Below the pieces are notes generated by a model. The model did not search any database. It was not told where the DNA came from and worked only from the letters and a program-made list of their open reading frames with translations. DNA of 32,061 nucleotides from Caldifarciminota bacterium (GTDB taxonomy: Bacteria; Hydrothermota; UBA3072): positions 1 through 32,061 of the forward strand of contig JAGLZA010000114.1 in the NCBI GenBank assembly GCA_023131835.1. Reading direction: 5' to 3'. The translations under genes were made by a program, and so were the position numbers. Of the stretch, positions 1-8,258 are shown one piece after another. Numbering within the stretch: the stretch's first letter is position 1; each line of letters starts with the position of its first letter.

Positions 1-45
1 CAATCTTCATTTTTCATTGGCGCGAAGCGCTCTTTGTCTTCTCGA
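1..45 (-). repeat. repeat overlapping the end of the HD gene
   Basis: Read on the minus strand, CGCTTCGCGCCAA followed by TGAAAAATGAAGATTG closely matches CGCTTCGCTCCAAT plus TGAAAAATGAAGATTG at 12836-12867 in the spacer after leuS. The copy here supplies the stop codon and the last few residues of the HD protein. Two copies are visible; the extent beyond the window edge is unknown. Confidence 0.55.
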
Positions 46-523
46 TATGAAAATCAATGAAGTCACAGTGATGAACGATGATTGCTTCAGGTGTACGGAT
101 TGTCTTTTCTCCCTCGGCGGAATGTGCTAATATGATATGTTGAACCTTAAGCGGTAACCCTTCCTCACGGGCAAGCATAGCCCCGGAGACAGGGTGGCGA
201 ATCCTTTCCCCATATTCACATTTTTTAATCTTTCCGTCTTTTCTTTCATATTCCAGAAGTTTTCCAACATCATGCAGCAGAGCACCGGATATCAGGATAT
301 CCATATCAATATTATCCCGTTCCTTCCCAACCCCAATACTCATTGCGGTTACAATTCTTGTATGCTCCAGAAGGGTCTTTTTTGTTTCTACAAGTAACGT
401 AAAAGGTATGTCAGATATATCATTCCACCTACCTTCTTTAATAGCATTTTTCCAGACATTTATTGTTTTTTCTCTGATGTCTGCGTTCTTAATAAGATCC
501 AAGGCTTCAAAGGTTATCTCCAT
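14..523 (-). CDS. HD-domain phosphohydrolase, small
   Basis: A 169-residue soluble protein with the HD metal-dependent phosphohydrolase pattern: His54 (in LLEHT), the His84-Asp85 doublet (LLHDVGK), His110 (RHPVSG), His134 (LAHSAEG) and a later HHCDF at 151-155. HD proteins of this size usually hydrolyse a nucleotide or other phosphoester; the substrate cannot be read from sequence. The start has a good ribosome site (AAGGAG, 7 bases before the ATG). It lies 18 bases downstream of the ankyrin lipoprotein gene and is probably cotranscribed with it. Its last few codons and stop fall in a sequence resembling an intergenic repeat (see 14-45), so the C-terminus may be altered. Family assignment is firm, function unknown. 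Confidence 0.85.
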   Translation of the reverse strand: MEITFEALDLIKNADIREKTINVWKNAIKEGRWNDISDIPFTLLVETKKTLLEHTRIVTAMSIGVGKERDNIDMDILISGALLHDVGKLLEYERKDGKIKKCEYGERIRHPVSGAMLAREEGLPLKVQHIILAHSAEGEKTIRTPEAIIVHHCDFIDFHIEKTKSASRQ

Positions 524-541
524 AATAATCTCCTTTTTTAC

Positions 542-1336
542 TCAGTGTGCTCCATTTTCTTTAAGGATTCTGATGGTTTTATCGTAATCAACTTCTTTGA
601 AAAAATCCTTATTGAGTTTTCTGCTTTCCTTAGCATGCGCCTCATCTTCTCTTTCCTTTGCAAAGAACAAAGGGGTCTCTTTTTTATATGTATAGGCTTC
701 TGAATTAACATCTGCTCCATTCCCGATTAAAACCTCTACAACTTCCCAGTATCCCTTCTTTGCAGCATAGTGTAATGGTGTATGCCCTATATCGTTAACA
801 CTATTAACTAAAGCTCCATTCTCAATAAGTAATTTACACAAATCATGCCTGCCATATCCTGCGCTTTTATAAAGTGGAGTACATCCGAATCCATCCTTTG
901 CATTTACCAGAATGCCATGCTGGATAAGCAATTGCATAATTTTATAATCCTTCTTCAACTGCCTTAGTTGATAATCTGTTGTAGCAAGATCAGGGGAAGT
1001 GATAGCAGCATGAAGTGCATTTGATTCTATCTTGTCCACCTTTATATTTACATCGGCTCCATTTTCAAGAAGTATCTTTACAACATCAACATAATGATTG
1101 TTTGCTGCCAGAACCAGAAGCGGGACGCCTACCTCATTCCTTCCGTCCGGATTCCCTTTGTCTTCAATGATTTTCTTTATACTATCCTCAAATGCAACCT
1201 CAAAATTATCCTTCTTATAGGTGGTTAGAGGTTCTTTTCCTCCGGAACCGCAGGAAGGTAACAACATTGCGATCATTAACAATAGTAAAAGACAAACAAG
1301 GTATTTTTTATTAGAGATATTGTTTAGATCATCCAT
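542..1336 (-). CDS. ankyrin-repeat lipoprotein
   Basis: A 264-residue protein. It begins with a lysine pair and a long Leu-rich hydrophobic stretch ending in LLPSC, a lipobox with the lipidated Cys at 29, so it is probably membrane-anchored outside the cytoplasm. The rest is about five ankyrin repeats: LLENGADVN, LLIQHGILVN, CKLLIENGALVN, TPLHYAAKKGYWEVVEVLIGNGADVN and a degenerate last one. Ankyrin repeats mediate protein-protein binding; no enzyme domain is present. The ATG at 1336 is preferred to the TTG one codon upstream because AGGAGG lies 5 bases before it. It is followed by the HD hydrolase gene in the same direction. Partner unknown. Confidence 0.85.
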   Translation of the reverse strand: MDDLNNISNKKYLVCLLLLLMIAMLLPSCGSGGKEPLTTYKKDNFEVAFEDSIKKIIEDKGNPDGRNEVGVPLLVLAANNHYVDVVKILLENGADVNIKVDKIESNALHAAITSPDLATTDYQLRQLKKDYKIMQLLIQHGILVNAKDGFGCTPLYKSAGYGRHDLCKLLIENGALVNSVNDIGHTPLHYAAKKGYWEVVEVLIGNGADVNSEAYTYKKETPLFFAKEREDEAHAKESRKLNKDFFKEVDYDKTIRILKENGAH

Positions 1337-1358
1337 CAAAACCTCCTATTCTGTAGTA

Positions 1359-1386
1359 AGTATAAATTTTTTAAATTGAATGTCAA
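1359..1386 (-). promoter_or_regulatory. sigma70-type promoter of the ankyrin/HD operon
   Basis: On the minus strand, TTGACA (1386-1381), 16 bases, then TATACT (1364-1359). The predicted transcript start is about 15 bases before the ATG at 1336, leaving room for the AGGAGG ribosome site. The -35 box is contiguous with the repeat at 1387-1486. Confidence 0.7.
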
Positions 1387-1497
1387 GGTTGATATTTCCC
1401 CCCACATTACCTTCCCCCTTTTTTTCTCGCAAAGCACGCGAAGGGAGCGAAGTTCGCAAAGCCCCACCAATCCCTTTTATTTATGGTGTTTTTCGGA
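1387..1497 (-). repeat. promoter-linked GCGAGAAAAA repeat, copy A
   Basis: Its reverse complement runs parallel to 16105-16189 with small gaps. Both contain GGGATTGGTGGGGCTTTGCG, a string of CTTTGCG-like words, GCGAGAAAAAA, a G-rich run and ATCAACC just before TTGACA. The outer end (1456-1497, with GCAAAGCCC, CCAATCCC, TTTATTT and TTTTTCGGA) matches 28092-28132 as well. Copies A and B sit directly upstream of promoters in the same relative orientation. Confidence 0.75.
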
Positions 1498-1522
1498 AAG
1501 AAAAAAGGAGAAAGAGAATCTG

Positions 1523-1635
1523 GTAGGGACGTTCAATTAAACGCTCCTACGGGAAGTTAATGTAGGGGTCAGGTTCCCTGACCCTATGGGCGAGGAAACC
1601 TCGCCCCTACAGAGTGCGCAGAGCAAACTCTGCTA
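1523..1635. repeat. cluster of GTAGG-type hairpin repeats
   Basis: Four palindromic units lie in a row. 1523-1550 runs from GTAGGGACGTT to AACGCTCCTAC. 1562-1586 has stem GGGTCAGG/CCTGACCC. 1587-1610 has stem GGGCGAGG, loop AAA, CCTCGCCC, then CTAC. 1613-1633 has stem GCAGAG/CTCTGC. The stems differ in sequence but each is self-complementary. No coding sequence is evident here. Confidence 0.75.
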
Positions 1636-1652
1636 CTCCGAATTAAGAATCT

Positions 1653-1817
1653 CTTTGCGGACTTTATATTCTTTTGCACTCTTTGCGAGAAAAAACGGGG
1701 GCTGATGATGGGCTCTCTCTTCAATTACAAAAATCAGGGGTGGTGAAGGGCTTTGCGCCCTTTGCCTCCTTTGCGTTCTTTGCGAGAAAAATGAGGGTAA
1801 TGATTTATAATTCCCTC
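1653..1817 (+). repeat. promoter-linked GCGAGAAAAA repeat, copy D (two partial units)
   Basis: Two diverged units. 1653-1700 carries CTTTGCG-like words, TTTGCGAGAAAAAA and GGGGG. 1737-1805 carries GGTGGTGAAGGGCTTTGCG, CCCTTTGCC, CTTTGCGAGAAAAA and TGAGGGTAATG. They resemble copy B at 16105-16189 in order and orientation. The second ends just before the proposed rtcB promoter. Part of the stretch reads as an ORF on the minus strand, but this looks fortuitous. Confidence 0.6.
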
Positions 1818-1845
1818 TTGAATTAATGACTGAAATCACTATAAT
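1818..1845 (+). promoter_or_regulatory. promoter of rtcB
   Basis: TTGAAT (1818-1823), 16 bases, TATAAT (1840-1845). The predicted transcript start, near 1852, is only about 3 bases before the ATG at 1855, and no ribosome site fits between, so the rtcB mRNA would be leaderless. Confidence 0.55.
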
Positions 1846-1854
1846 ATAATTAAG

Positions 1855-4671
1855 ATGGAAAAAATAGGAGAGTGTAAGTGGCTGATTGAAAAAGAAGGAG
1901 GGATGAGGGTTCCTGGTATGATCATAGCATCCTCTGAACTTATGGAAGAAATCAGGAATGATAATTCTATCAACCAGGTTCGTAATGTGGCGTATCTGCC
2001 AGGGATTCAACTATATTCACTGGCAATGCCAGATATCCACTGGGGATATGGATTTCCAATAGGCGGGGTGGCTGCAATGGATATCGAAGAGGGAGTTATT
2101 TCACCCGGAGGTGTGGGGTATGATATTAACTGCCTCCCGGGTGATGCAGAGATTTTGACTCCTCTGGGATTTCGGAAAAAGATTAAAAGAATATCAGTTG
2201 GCGATGAAGTAACAGTATTGAATGATATGGTCGCCCGACCTACAGAGGTTATCTTAACCCTTGACAGAGAAGAACCAATCCTTTATACAATAAAGACGAG
2301 AGCAGGTTTTAAACTATCTTTATCTCCTGAGCACCCAATTCTTACAAGAAAGGGTATGAAAGATACCAGAGAACTTTCCAGAGGTGAGAAGGTTGCAATC
2401 CACCCGTTTAAAGGGATGGAATATGAAAGACCTGAAGAATTTGAGGTAATCTCGGAAGATATATTTCGAGAAACGATCAAAAAGGAATTAAAGAACCGGG
2501 GCCTTTTGCCGTTGACATCTCGAAATGAGAAGTTACCATATCTGTTGAAGATTTTTGGGTATCTTTTAGGCGATGGAACAGTCTACAATAAGAATTCTAT
2601 ATTTTATGGAGAAAGAAAAGATTTAGAAGAAATAAAAGAGGATTTGCGATTTTTAGGATACAGTGGCGCGATTTACGAAAGAGACCGTACGTATAATATA
2701 AATGGTTATAAATTTAGCAGAAAAGAAACCTCTCTAAAGGTTTCAGCAAGAAGCCTTGTTGAACTTCTGCGAGCGCTTGGTTACCCACGTGGAAATAAAA
2801 CAACCTCCGATGTCCAAATTCCCTCCTGGATGGTTGAATTACCTATATGGATGAAACGATTATTCCTGGCTTCATATTTTGGGGCCGAGATGTCTAAACC
2901 GAAAACTCCTAATGGTTATAATTTCTATATGCCGGAAGTGAAATTCTCAAGAAAGAAGGGGAATGAAGAAGTAGGATACAAATTCTTGAGCAATTTGCAA
3001 AAGATGCTTGAAGAATTCGGTATAAGTTCTAATATTTCAATAGCCAGGGAGACAAAAGATAGAATTCATTATAGGATTCTTGTCCATGGAAATCCAAAAA
3101 ACCTGCTAACTTTGTGGGAAAAAATAGGGTACGAGTATAACAGAAAAAGGAGAAGTCTGGCAATGGCAGCAATAGTTTACCTCAGGCTTAAACAAGCTGT
3201 CATTCACAAAAGAGAACTTTTACGAAAAAAGATACGAAATGAACAGGGAAAACGCCCCAGAAGAGAAATATTTGAAGAATATCAAGGCCAAATTAATAAG
3301 AGGTTTATTGAAAGAAGTTTATATGGGCAAACCGAAAAAGCCAGGCCTCCAGCTGGATTCATCAAGTTCGAGGAGTTTTTTGATGAGTTCAGTGAAGGGG
3401 AAATAGTTTATGATGAGGTTGTGGATATACAAAAGACTGTTCACAATGATAGAGTATATGATTTTACGATCAAGAATAACCACCATAACTTCGTTGCAAA
3501 TGGCTTTGTTGTCTCGAATTGCGGAGTTCGAGTTGTCAGAACCTCAATCCATTCTGATGATATCAAGGAAAGAATAGAAGATTTGACGAATAAGATATAT
3601 TCTCTTGTCCCTTGCGGAGTAGGTTCTACTAGCAATGTAAAACTTTCACAATCCGAATTAAAAACAGTCTTAAAGGACGGAGCATCATGGGCAGTAAGGA
3701 ATGGATTTGGATGGGACTCTGATATTGAATATACCGAGGAAAATGGTAAAATAGAGGGTGCAGACCCTGATGTGTTATCTGATAGAGCAATACAAAGAGG
3801 GAGGCCACAACTCGGAACATTAGGGGCAGGAAATCACTTTATAGAGATACAAAAAGTGGTTGAGATATATGATAAAGAAGCAGCCAGGGTTATGGGATTA
3901 GAAGAGGGATTGGTTACTGTTATGATACATACAGGCTCTCGTGGTCTTGGACATCAGGTGTGCAGTGATTGGGTGAAGAGCCTGATGAAGGTCCAGAATA
4001 AATTTAATTTCGACCTACCTGATAAAGAATTGATTTCTGCACCCATCCAATCCAAAGAAGGGCAGGGATACCTTTGCGCAATGAGAGCAGCAGCTAACTT
4101 TGCCTGGACAAACCGACAGATAATCCTATCCAGGGTAAGAGATGCCTTCGCTTTATTATTTGGACAATCTGCTGAATCACTTCAGATGAATCTCATTTAC
4201 GATGTAGCCCATAATATTGCAAAGATTGAGACACATACTGTTAACGGCGTAAAAAAGAAACTATGCGTCCATAGAAAGGGAGCAACCAGAGCATTTCCCC
4301 CTGACCATCCGGATATACCCTCGAGATATAAATCTATTGGACAACCTGTTTTGATACCGGGGGATATGGGGACAGCTTCTTATATTCTTGTGGGGACAGA
4401 GTCCGCAATGGAAGAAACCTTTGGTTCTACCTGTCATGGTGCAGGACGCAGACTCTCAAGAAAAAAAGCAATGAAGATAACAGGAGGTAGGTATATAAGA
4501 GATGAACTGGCAAAGAAGGGTATCTACATAAGAGCACATTCAATCAAGACTATCAGAGAAGAGGTTCCCGAAGCATATAAAGATATTGATATGGTAGTAG
4601 ATACTGTTTCCTCTATCGGAATATCAAAAAAGGTTGCCAGGATGGCTCCTATGGCCGTTATAAAAGGATGA
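1855..4671 (+). CDS. rtcB: RNA-splicing ligase RtcB, intein-containing precursor
   Basis: RtcB joins RNA 2',3'-cyclic phosphate or 3'-phosphate ends to 5'-OH ends using GTP and Mn2+, in RNA repair or tRNA splicing. The 938-residue precursor consists of a 475-residue RtcB, the normal length, plus a 463-residue intein (residues 93-555). Known active-site elements are present: DINCGVR with the metal-binding Cys (residue 556 of the precursor), GNHF (His661), HTGSRG (His692), DVAHN (His786) and CHGAGR (His861, equivalent to the guanylated His). The start is set by the conserved N-terminal pattern with a Trp and MRVPG; the in-frame Met18 lies inside that pattern although an AGGAGG precedes it. The stop overlaps the mutL start by ATGA. 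Splicing is needed because the intein lies directly before a catalytic Cys. Confidence 0.96.
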   Translation: MEKIGECKWLIEKEGGMRVPGMIIASSELMEEIRNDNSINQVRNVAYLPGIQLYSLAMPDIHWGYGFPIGGVAAMDIEEGVISPGGVGYDINCLPGDAEILTPLGFRKKIKRISVGDEVTVLNDMVARPTEVILTLDREEPILYTIKTRAGFKLSLSPEHPILTRKGMKDTRELSRGEKVAIHPFKGMEYERPEEFEVISEDIFRETIKKELKNRGLLPLTSRNEKLPYLLKIFGYLLGDGTVYNKNSIFYGERKDLEEIKEDLRFLGYSGAIYERDRTYNINGYKFSRKETSLKVSARSLVELLRALGYPRGNKTTSDVQIPSWMVELPIWMKRLFLASYFGAEMSKPKTPNGYNFYMPEVKFSRKKGNEEVGYKFLSNLQKMLEEFGISSNISIARETKDRIHYRILVHGNPKNLLTLWEKIGYEYNRKRRSLAMAAIVYLRLKQAVIHKRELLRKKIRNEQGKRPRREIFEEYQGQINKRFIERSLYGQTEKARPPAGFIKFEEFFDEFSEGEIVYDEVVDIQKTVHNDRVYDFTIKNNHHNFVANGFVVSNCGVRVVRTSIHSDDIKERIEDLTNKIYSLVPCGVGSTSNVKLSQSELKTVLKDGASWAVRNGFGWDSDIEYTEENGKIEGADPDVLSDRAIQRGRPQLGTLGAGNHFIEIQKVVEIYDKEAARVMGLEEGLVTVMIHTGSRGLGHQVCSDWVKSLMKVQNKFNFDLPDKELISAPIQSKEGQGYLCAMRAAANFAWTNRQIILSRVRDAFALLFGQSAESLQMNLIYDVAHNIAKIETHTVNGVKKKLCVHRKGATRAFPPDHPDIPSRYKSIGQPVLIPGDMGTASYILVGTESAMEETFGSTCHGAGRRLSRKKAMKITGGRYIRDELAKKGIYIRAHSIKTIREEVPEAYKDIDMVVDTVSSIGISKKVARMAPMAVIKG
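2131..3519 (+). mobile_element. intein with LAGLIDADG homing endonuclease, inserted in RtcB
   Basis: Begins with Cys1 in CLPGDAEILTPLG (block A). Block B is GFKLSLSPEHPILT, with Ser replacing the usual Thr of TxxH. It ends with the F/G blocks, VYDFTIKNNHHNFVANG then FVVSN, followed by the +1 Cys of the extein. The terminal Asn is present, but the penultimate residue is Ser rather than the usual His. Two LAGLIDADG-like helices lie between: FGYLLGDGT (Asp240 of the precursor) and LASYFGAEMS, with Glu at the second acidic site. The splicing domain looks complete and the endonuclease plausibly active. Inteins at this YDIN/CGVR site are known in archaeal RtcB proteins; horizontal acquisition is inferred. 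Confidence 0.95.
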
Positions 4672-6254
4672 AATCAGAAAGTAATAGAATTATTCAACTT
4701 TCAAAAGACCTCAGGAATAAGATTGCAGCAGGTGAAGTTATAGAAGGACCCTTTGCCTGCGTTAAAGAATTGATAGAGAATGCAATAGATGCTAATGCCT
4801 CAAAGATTACTATAGATATAGAAAATGGGGGGAAGAGTTTAATAAGTGTTTCAGATAATGGTGTAGGAATCTATCCGGATGATATTCGGCTTGTAATAGA
4901 GAGATATTCGACCAGTAAGTTAGAAAGCAATGATGATCTCCTATCAATAAATTCTATGGGGTTCAGGGGTGAGGCTTTATCGGCTATTGCTTCTGTATCG
5001 CAGGTAGAGATGCTCAGCAGATATATCGAAAGCGATATGGGGAAATATATAAAAATTGAAAACGGAAAAATCATACAGGAAAAGTCAAAGCAGCGTCAAA
5101 GAGGCACCTCTGTTATAGTAAAATATCTCTTTAATAATTATCCTGCAAGGAGAAAATTCCTGCATTCAACAAGTGCAGAATTCAGGAAGATACTGAATGA
5201 GGTTACACCCAAATGTATTGCATTTCCTGAAATTGCTTTCGTTCTCACACATAACGGAAATGAGATTATAAATGTTAGCTCCGGGAGCAGGGAAGAGAGG
5301 CTATTATCAATGATGGATGAATCCTTTTTTAATAGCCTTATACCCATTGAATATGAAGGGACTGATGAAATCAAGATTGAAGGATGGGTGCAGAAACCTA
5401 ATCTTCCTTCACAAAAGAAATACAATCTATTTGTTAATAAAAGAAATGTCTGGGATGGTAGAGTTTTTCGTCTCATTCGCGATTTTTATACACCATTCGG
5501 CAATGAAAATCCTTCGTTTGTATTATTTGTTACACTTCCAACTGATGCGGTAGATGTCAATGTTCACCCAACAAAACGCGAAGTGCGATTTCACAGAGAG
5601 GAAAAAATCCTGGCAAAGATCCATCATTCACTAAATAAAACCATTGGAGAAGGTAGCAAATATAGAGAGCAATTATTCTCTTTTGAAACGGATTATCTCT
5701 TTGAAGGAGATGTAAGGAGTAAGTTCTGGCAATTACATGATTCTTACATTGTAGCCCAAACCAAAAACGGATTAGTAGTTATTGACCAGCATGCAGCCCA
5801 TGAAAGGGTTCTTTATGATAATCTAAAAAGCAGTGATTCACTCCCTTCTCAAACTCTACTTTTTCCCTTACAGATAAAGCATACCCCACTTGAAATATCA
5901 AAACTACAGCAAGTAGAAGATGAATTAGTAAGACTGGGATTTCGTTTCAGAATCCTGAGTGGAAATACCGTGATATGGGAAAATGTTCCGGCAATGGTAG
6001 AGGATATAACTGAGGATGGGATATCCGGAATACTCGAGGACCTTGCAGGAGAGAGAGAAACCAGTCTTCACAATATATTGAAATCGGTCAGTTGCCATAT
6101 GGCGATAAAAGCAGGTGACCCCTTATCACCTCAAGAGATGGAGCACCTTGTGAATCTATTATTCTCCACGGAGACTCCATTCAGATGCCCTCACGGAAGA
6201 CCCATAATTTATGAACTTTCTCTGAAGGAATTGGAAAAGAAATTCCAGAGATGA
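4668..6254 (+). CDS. mutL: DNA mismatch repair protein MutL
   Basis: 528 residues. The N-terminal GHKL ATPase carries NKIAAGEVIEGP, KELIENAIDA with the catalytic Glu, DNGVG, and STSKL/GFRGEALSAIASV; the transducer domain has VHPTKREVRFH. The C-terminal dimerisation domain (from about 350) contains DQHAAHERVLYD at 373-384 and CPHGRP near the end, the metal-site motifs of endonuclease-type MutL. The last acidic residue of DQHA-x2-E-x4-E is Asp here. It is shorter than many MutL proteins because the linker between halves is short. It couples mismatch recognition by MutS to strand incision; no mutS is in this window. ATGA overlaps join it to rtcB before and miaA after, indicating one operon. Confidence 0.96.
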   Translation: MKSESNRIIQLSKDLRNKIAAGEVIEGPFACVKELIENAIDANASKITIDIENGGKSLISVSDNGVGIYPDDIRLVIERYSTSKLESNDDLLSINSMGFRGEALSAIASVSQVEMLSRYIESDMGKYIKIENGKIIQEKSKQRQRGTSVIVKYLFNNYPARRKFLHSTSAEFRKILNEVTPKCIAFPEIAFVLTHNGNEIINVSSGSREERLLSMMDESFFNSLIPIEYEGTDEIKIEGWVQKPNLPSQKKYNLFVNKRNVWDGRVFRLIRDFYTPFGNENPSFVLFVTLPTDAVDVNVHPTKREVRFHREEKILAKIHHSLNKTIGEGSKYREQLFSFETDYLFEGDVRSKFWQLHDSYIVAQTKNGLVVIDQHAAHERVLYDNLKSSDSLPSQTLLFPLQIKHTPLEISKLQQVEDELVRLGFRFRILSGNTVIWENVPAMVEDITEDGISGILEDLAGERETSLHNILKSVSCHMAIKAGDPLSPQEMEHLVNLLFSTETPFRCPHGRPIIYELSLKELEKKFQR

Positions 6255-7171
6255 AACCGGTTATAACTATAGTGGGTCCTACTGCTTCGGGAAAAACCAG
6301 ATTCTGTTTAGGATTGGTAGATTGCTTACCTATAGAAGTGGTTTCAGTTGATTCCAGACAGATATATCGTTGGATGGATATAGGAACGGGAAAGCCAACA
6401 TCAGATGAGAGGGAAAAACTCACTCACCATCTTATCGACATTAGAGATCCTGATGAGAGATATTCTGCTTATCAATTCGGGAAAGATTGTTCTCAAATAG
6501 TAAAGGAGATTCGTGCAAGGAAATGTATTCCTATCATCTGTGGGGGCACAATCCTCTATATTAAAGCCATCCTTGATGGTCTTTTTCCCGAACCAGATAT
6601 TACGCAGGACATAAGAGAGGACATTAGAAGGAGAGTGAAGGAGGAAGGTCCGCAAAAGATGTATGAAAAATTACTTGAGGTGGATTCCGAATCAGCTCAA
6701 CGTATCCACCCTAACGATAAACAGCGTATTGCAAGAGCCCTTGAAGTATACGAAGCGAGTGGTATTTCATTAACAGAGCATTGGAGGAGGGGACAGGAGA
6801 ATAAAATACCAATTGATATTTATTGCTTACTTCCCGAAAGGGAACTGCTCTATAAAAATATTGGAGAACGGGTTAAGAATATGTTTGAAATAGGGTTTGT
6901 TAAAGAGGTGGAAAACTTATTGGGTCTGGGGTTCGATCCTTATTTATATTCCTTTACTTCTCTTGGATATCGCGAGATTGCAGGGTTTATCAAGAAAAAT
7001 GGTAACATTGAAGAGATAAAGAATGATATTATAAAAAAGACAAAACAATTTGCTACCCGGCAAATTACCTATGTAAAGGGATTAGAAGGGGTTCAATATC
7101 ATAGAAATGGTGATTCATTAAAGAGGAGTATCATTGAAAAAATACAAAAGAAAAAAAACCAAAGTCGTTAA
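6251..7171 (+). CDS. miaA: tRNA dimethylallyltransferase MiaA
   Basis: 306 residues, the usual size. MiaA adds a dimethylallyl group from DMAPP to N6 of A37 in tRNAs reading UNN codons. Visible features: P-loop GPTASGKT near the start, VSVDSRQIYR and GTGKP (substrate-binding Asp, Ser, Gln), HHLIDIRDPDERYSA, GGTILYIKAILDG, and the C-terminal KQFATRQITYVKG tRNA-binding stretch. It overlaps mutL by ATGA and its 3' end overlaps the start of ispG by 38 bases. The neighbouring ispG belongs to the pathway that makes the DMAPP substrate. Confidence 0.96.
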   Translation: MKPVITIVGPTASGKTRFCLGLVDCLPIEVVSVDSRQIYRWMDIGTGKPTSDEREKLTHHLIDIRDPDERYSAYQFGKDCSQIVKEIRARKCIPIICGGTILYIKAILDGLFPEPDITQDIREDIRRRVKEEGPQKMYEKLLEVDSESAQRIHPNDKQRIARALEVYEASGISLTEHWRRGQENKIPIDIYCLLPERELLYKNIGERVKNMFEIGFVKEVENLLGLGFDPYLYSFTSLGYREIAGFIKKNGNIEEIKNDIIKKTKQFATRQITYVKGLEGVQYHRNGDSLKRSIIEKIQKKKNQSR

Positions 7172-8258
7172 GGTCGGTAATGTTCCTGTTGGTGGGGAAA
7201 ATCCGATTGTTGTTCAATCTATGACAAACACCGATACTCGTAATTCAAAAGAAACCGTGAAACAGATAAAAGAATTGGAGGATGTCGGCTGTGAAGTTAT
7301 AAGGATCGCAGTACCTGATATAGAGGCAGCAAAGAAGATTGGAGAGATAAAGAAGAATATTAAGATTCCGATAATTGCTGATATCCATTATGATTATCGC
7401 CTGGCTATTGAATCTGTTGAACAGGGAGTAGATAAGATAAGAATAAATCCGGGAAATATTGATGCCAAATGGAAGGTTATGGACATCATCAATACCTGTA
7501 AGGAAAGGAATATTCCAATCAGAGTTGGAGCAAACTCCGGGTCCCTTAAGGAGAAGTATTTATCTCGGTATAACGGGCCAACACCCGAGGCACTTGTGGA
7601 ATCCGTTCTGGATGAAATACGCATAATTGAATCTTCAGGCTTTGAATCAATCATTGTCTCTTTGAAATCTTCGAATGTAATGACTATGATTGAAGCCAAC
7701 CGACTTTTTTCAGAGATTAGAGATTATCCCCTTCATCTTGGTGTAACAGAAGCAGGACCTCCGGGTAGGGGAGAGGTATTCTCTGCTGTGGGTATTGGAG
7801 AACTGCTATACAATGGCATTGGAGATACGATAAGGGTATCCCTCACCGGAGATCCTCTTCCGGAGATTAGGACAGCTTATGACATCCTTTCTGCTTTATC
7901 TCTTCGTCAGCATGGTCCCAGAATCATATCCTGTCCTACCTGTGGGAGACTGGAATTTGATCTGGAAGATGTCTTGAAAGAGATTGAAAATTGCGTGAGG
8001 AATATAAAAAAACCTCTCACTATAGCAGTAATGGGATGTAGTGTTAATGGACCTGGAGAAGCAAAGGAAGCTGATATCGGTATTGCCGGAGGCAAGAAAA
8101 AAGCGGTGATATTTAAAAAGGGGGAAATAGTTGCAACCGTAAAACAAGAAGATCTAATTAAAACATTTTTGTCCGAATTGAAAACCCTGACGGATTATAA
8201 TTGTATTAAAGCCCCCAAAGAAAAAAAGTTGACAAAAAAGGAGGATATATGGCTATGA
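7134..8258 (+). CDS. ispG: 4-hydroxy-3-methylbut-2-enyl diphosphate synthase IspG
   Basis: 374 residues. IspG converts MEcPP to HMBPP in the MEP isoprenoid pathway with a [4Fe-4S] cluster. The N-terminal TIM-barrel motifs are present (VQSMTNTDTRN, RIAVPD, IPIIADIHYDY, DKIRINPGN, RVGANSGSL). The cluster ligands are in ISCPTCGR (Cys267, Cys270) and MGCSVNGPGEA (Cys302, Glu309). The start is TTG at 7134, preceded by GAGGAG and inside the end of miaA; the next in-frame Met comes only after conserved sequence. The last 15 or so residues are Lys-rich and not part of the fold. The bacterial short form lacks the inserted domain of plant enzymes. Confidence 0.95.
   Translation: MKKYKRKKTKVVKVGNVPVGGENPIVVQSMTNTDTRNSKETVKQIKELEDVGCEVIRIAVPDIEAAKKIGEIKKNIKIPIIADIHYDYRLAIESVEQGVDKIRINPGNIDAKWKVMDIINTCKERNIPIRVGANSGSLKEKYLSRYNGPTPEALVESVLDEIRIIESSGFESIIVSLKSSNVMTMIEANRLFSEIRDYPLHLGVTEAGPPGRGEVFSAVGIGELLYNGIGDTIRVSLTGDPLPEIRTAYDILSALSLRQHGPRIISCPTCGRLEFDLEDVLKEIENCVRNIKKPLTIAVMGCSVNGPGEAKEADIGIAGGKKKAVIFKKGEIVATVKQEDLIKTFLSELKTLTDYNCIKAPKEKKLTKKEDIWL

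Noticed and set aside
1633-2010. 125-codon ORF on the minus strand
   Set aside because: Runs through intergenic repeats into the rtcB start; low-complexity product without motifs.
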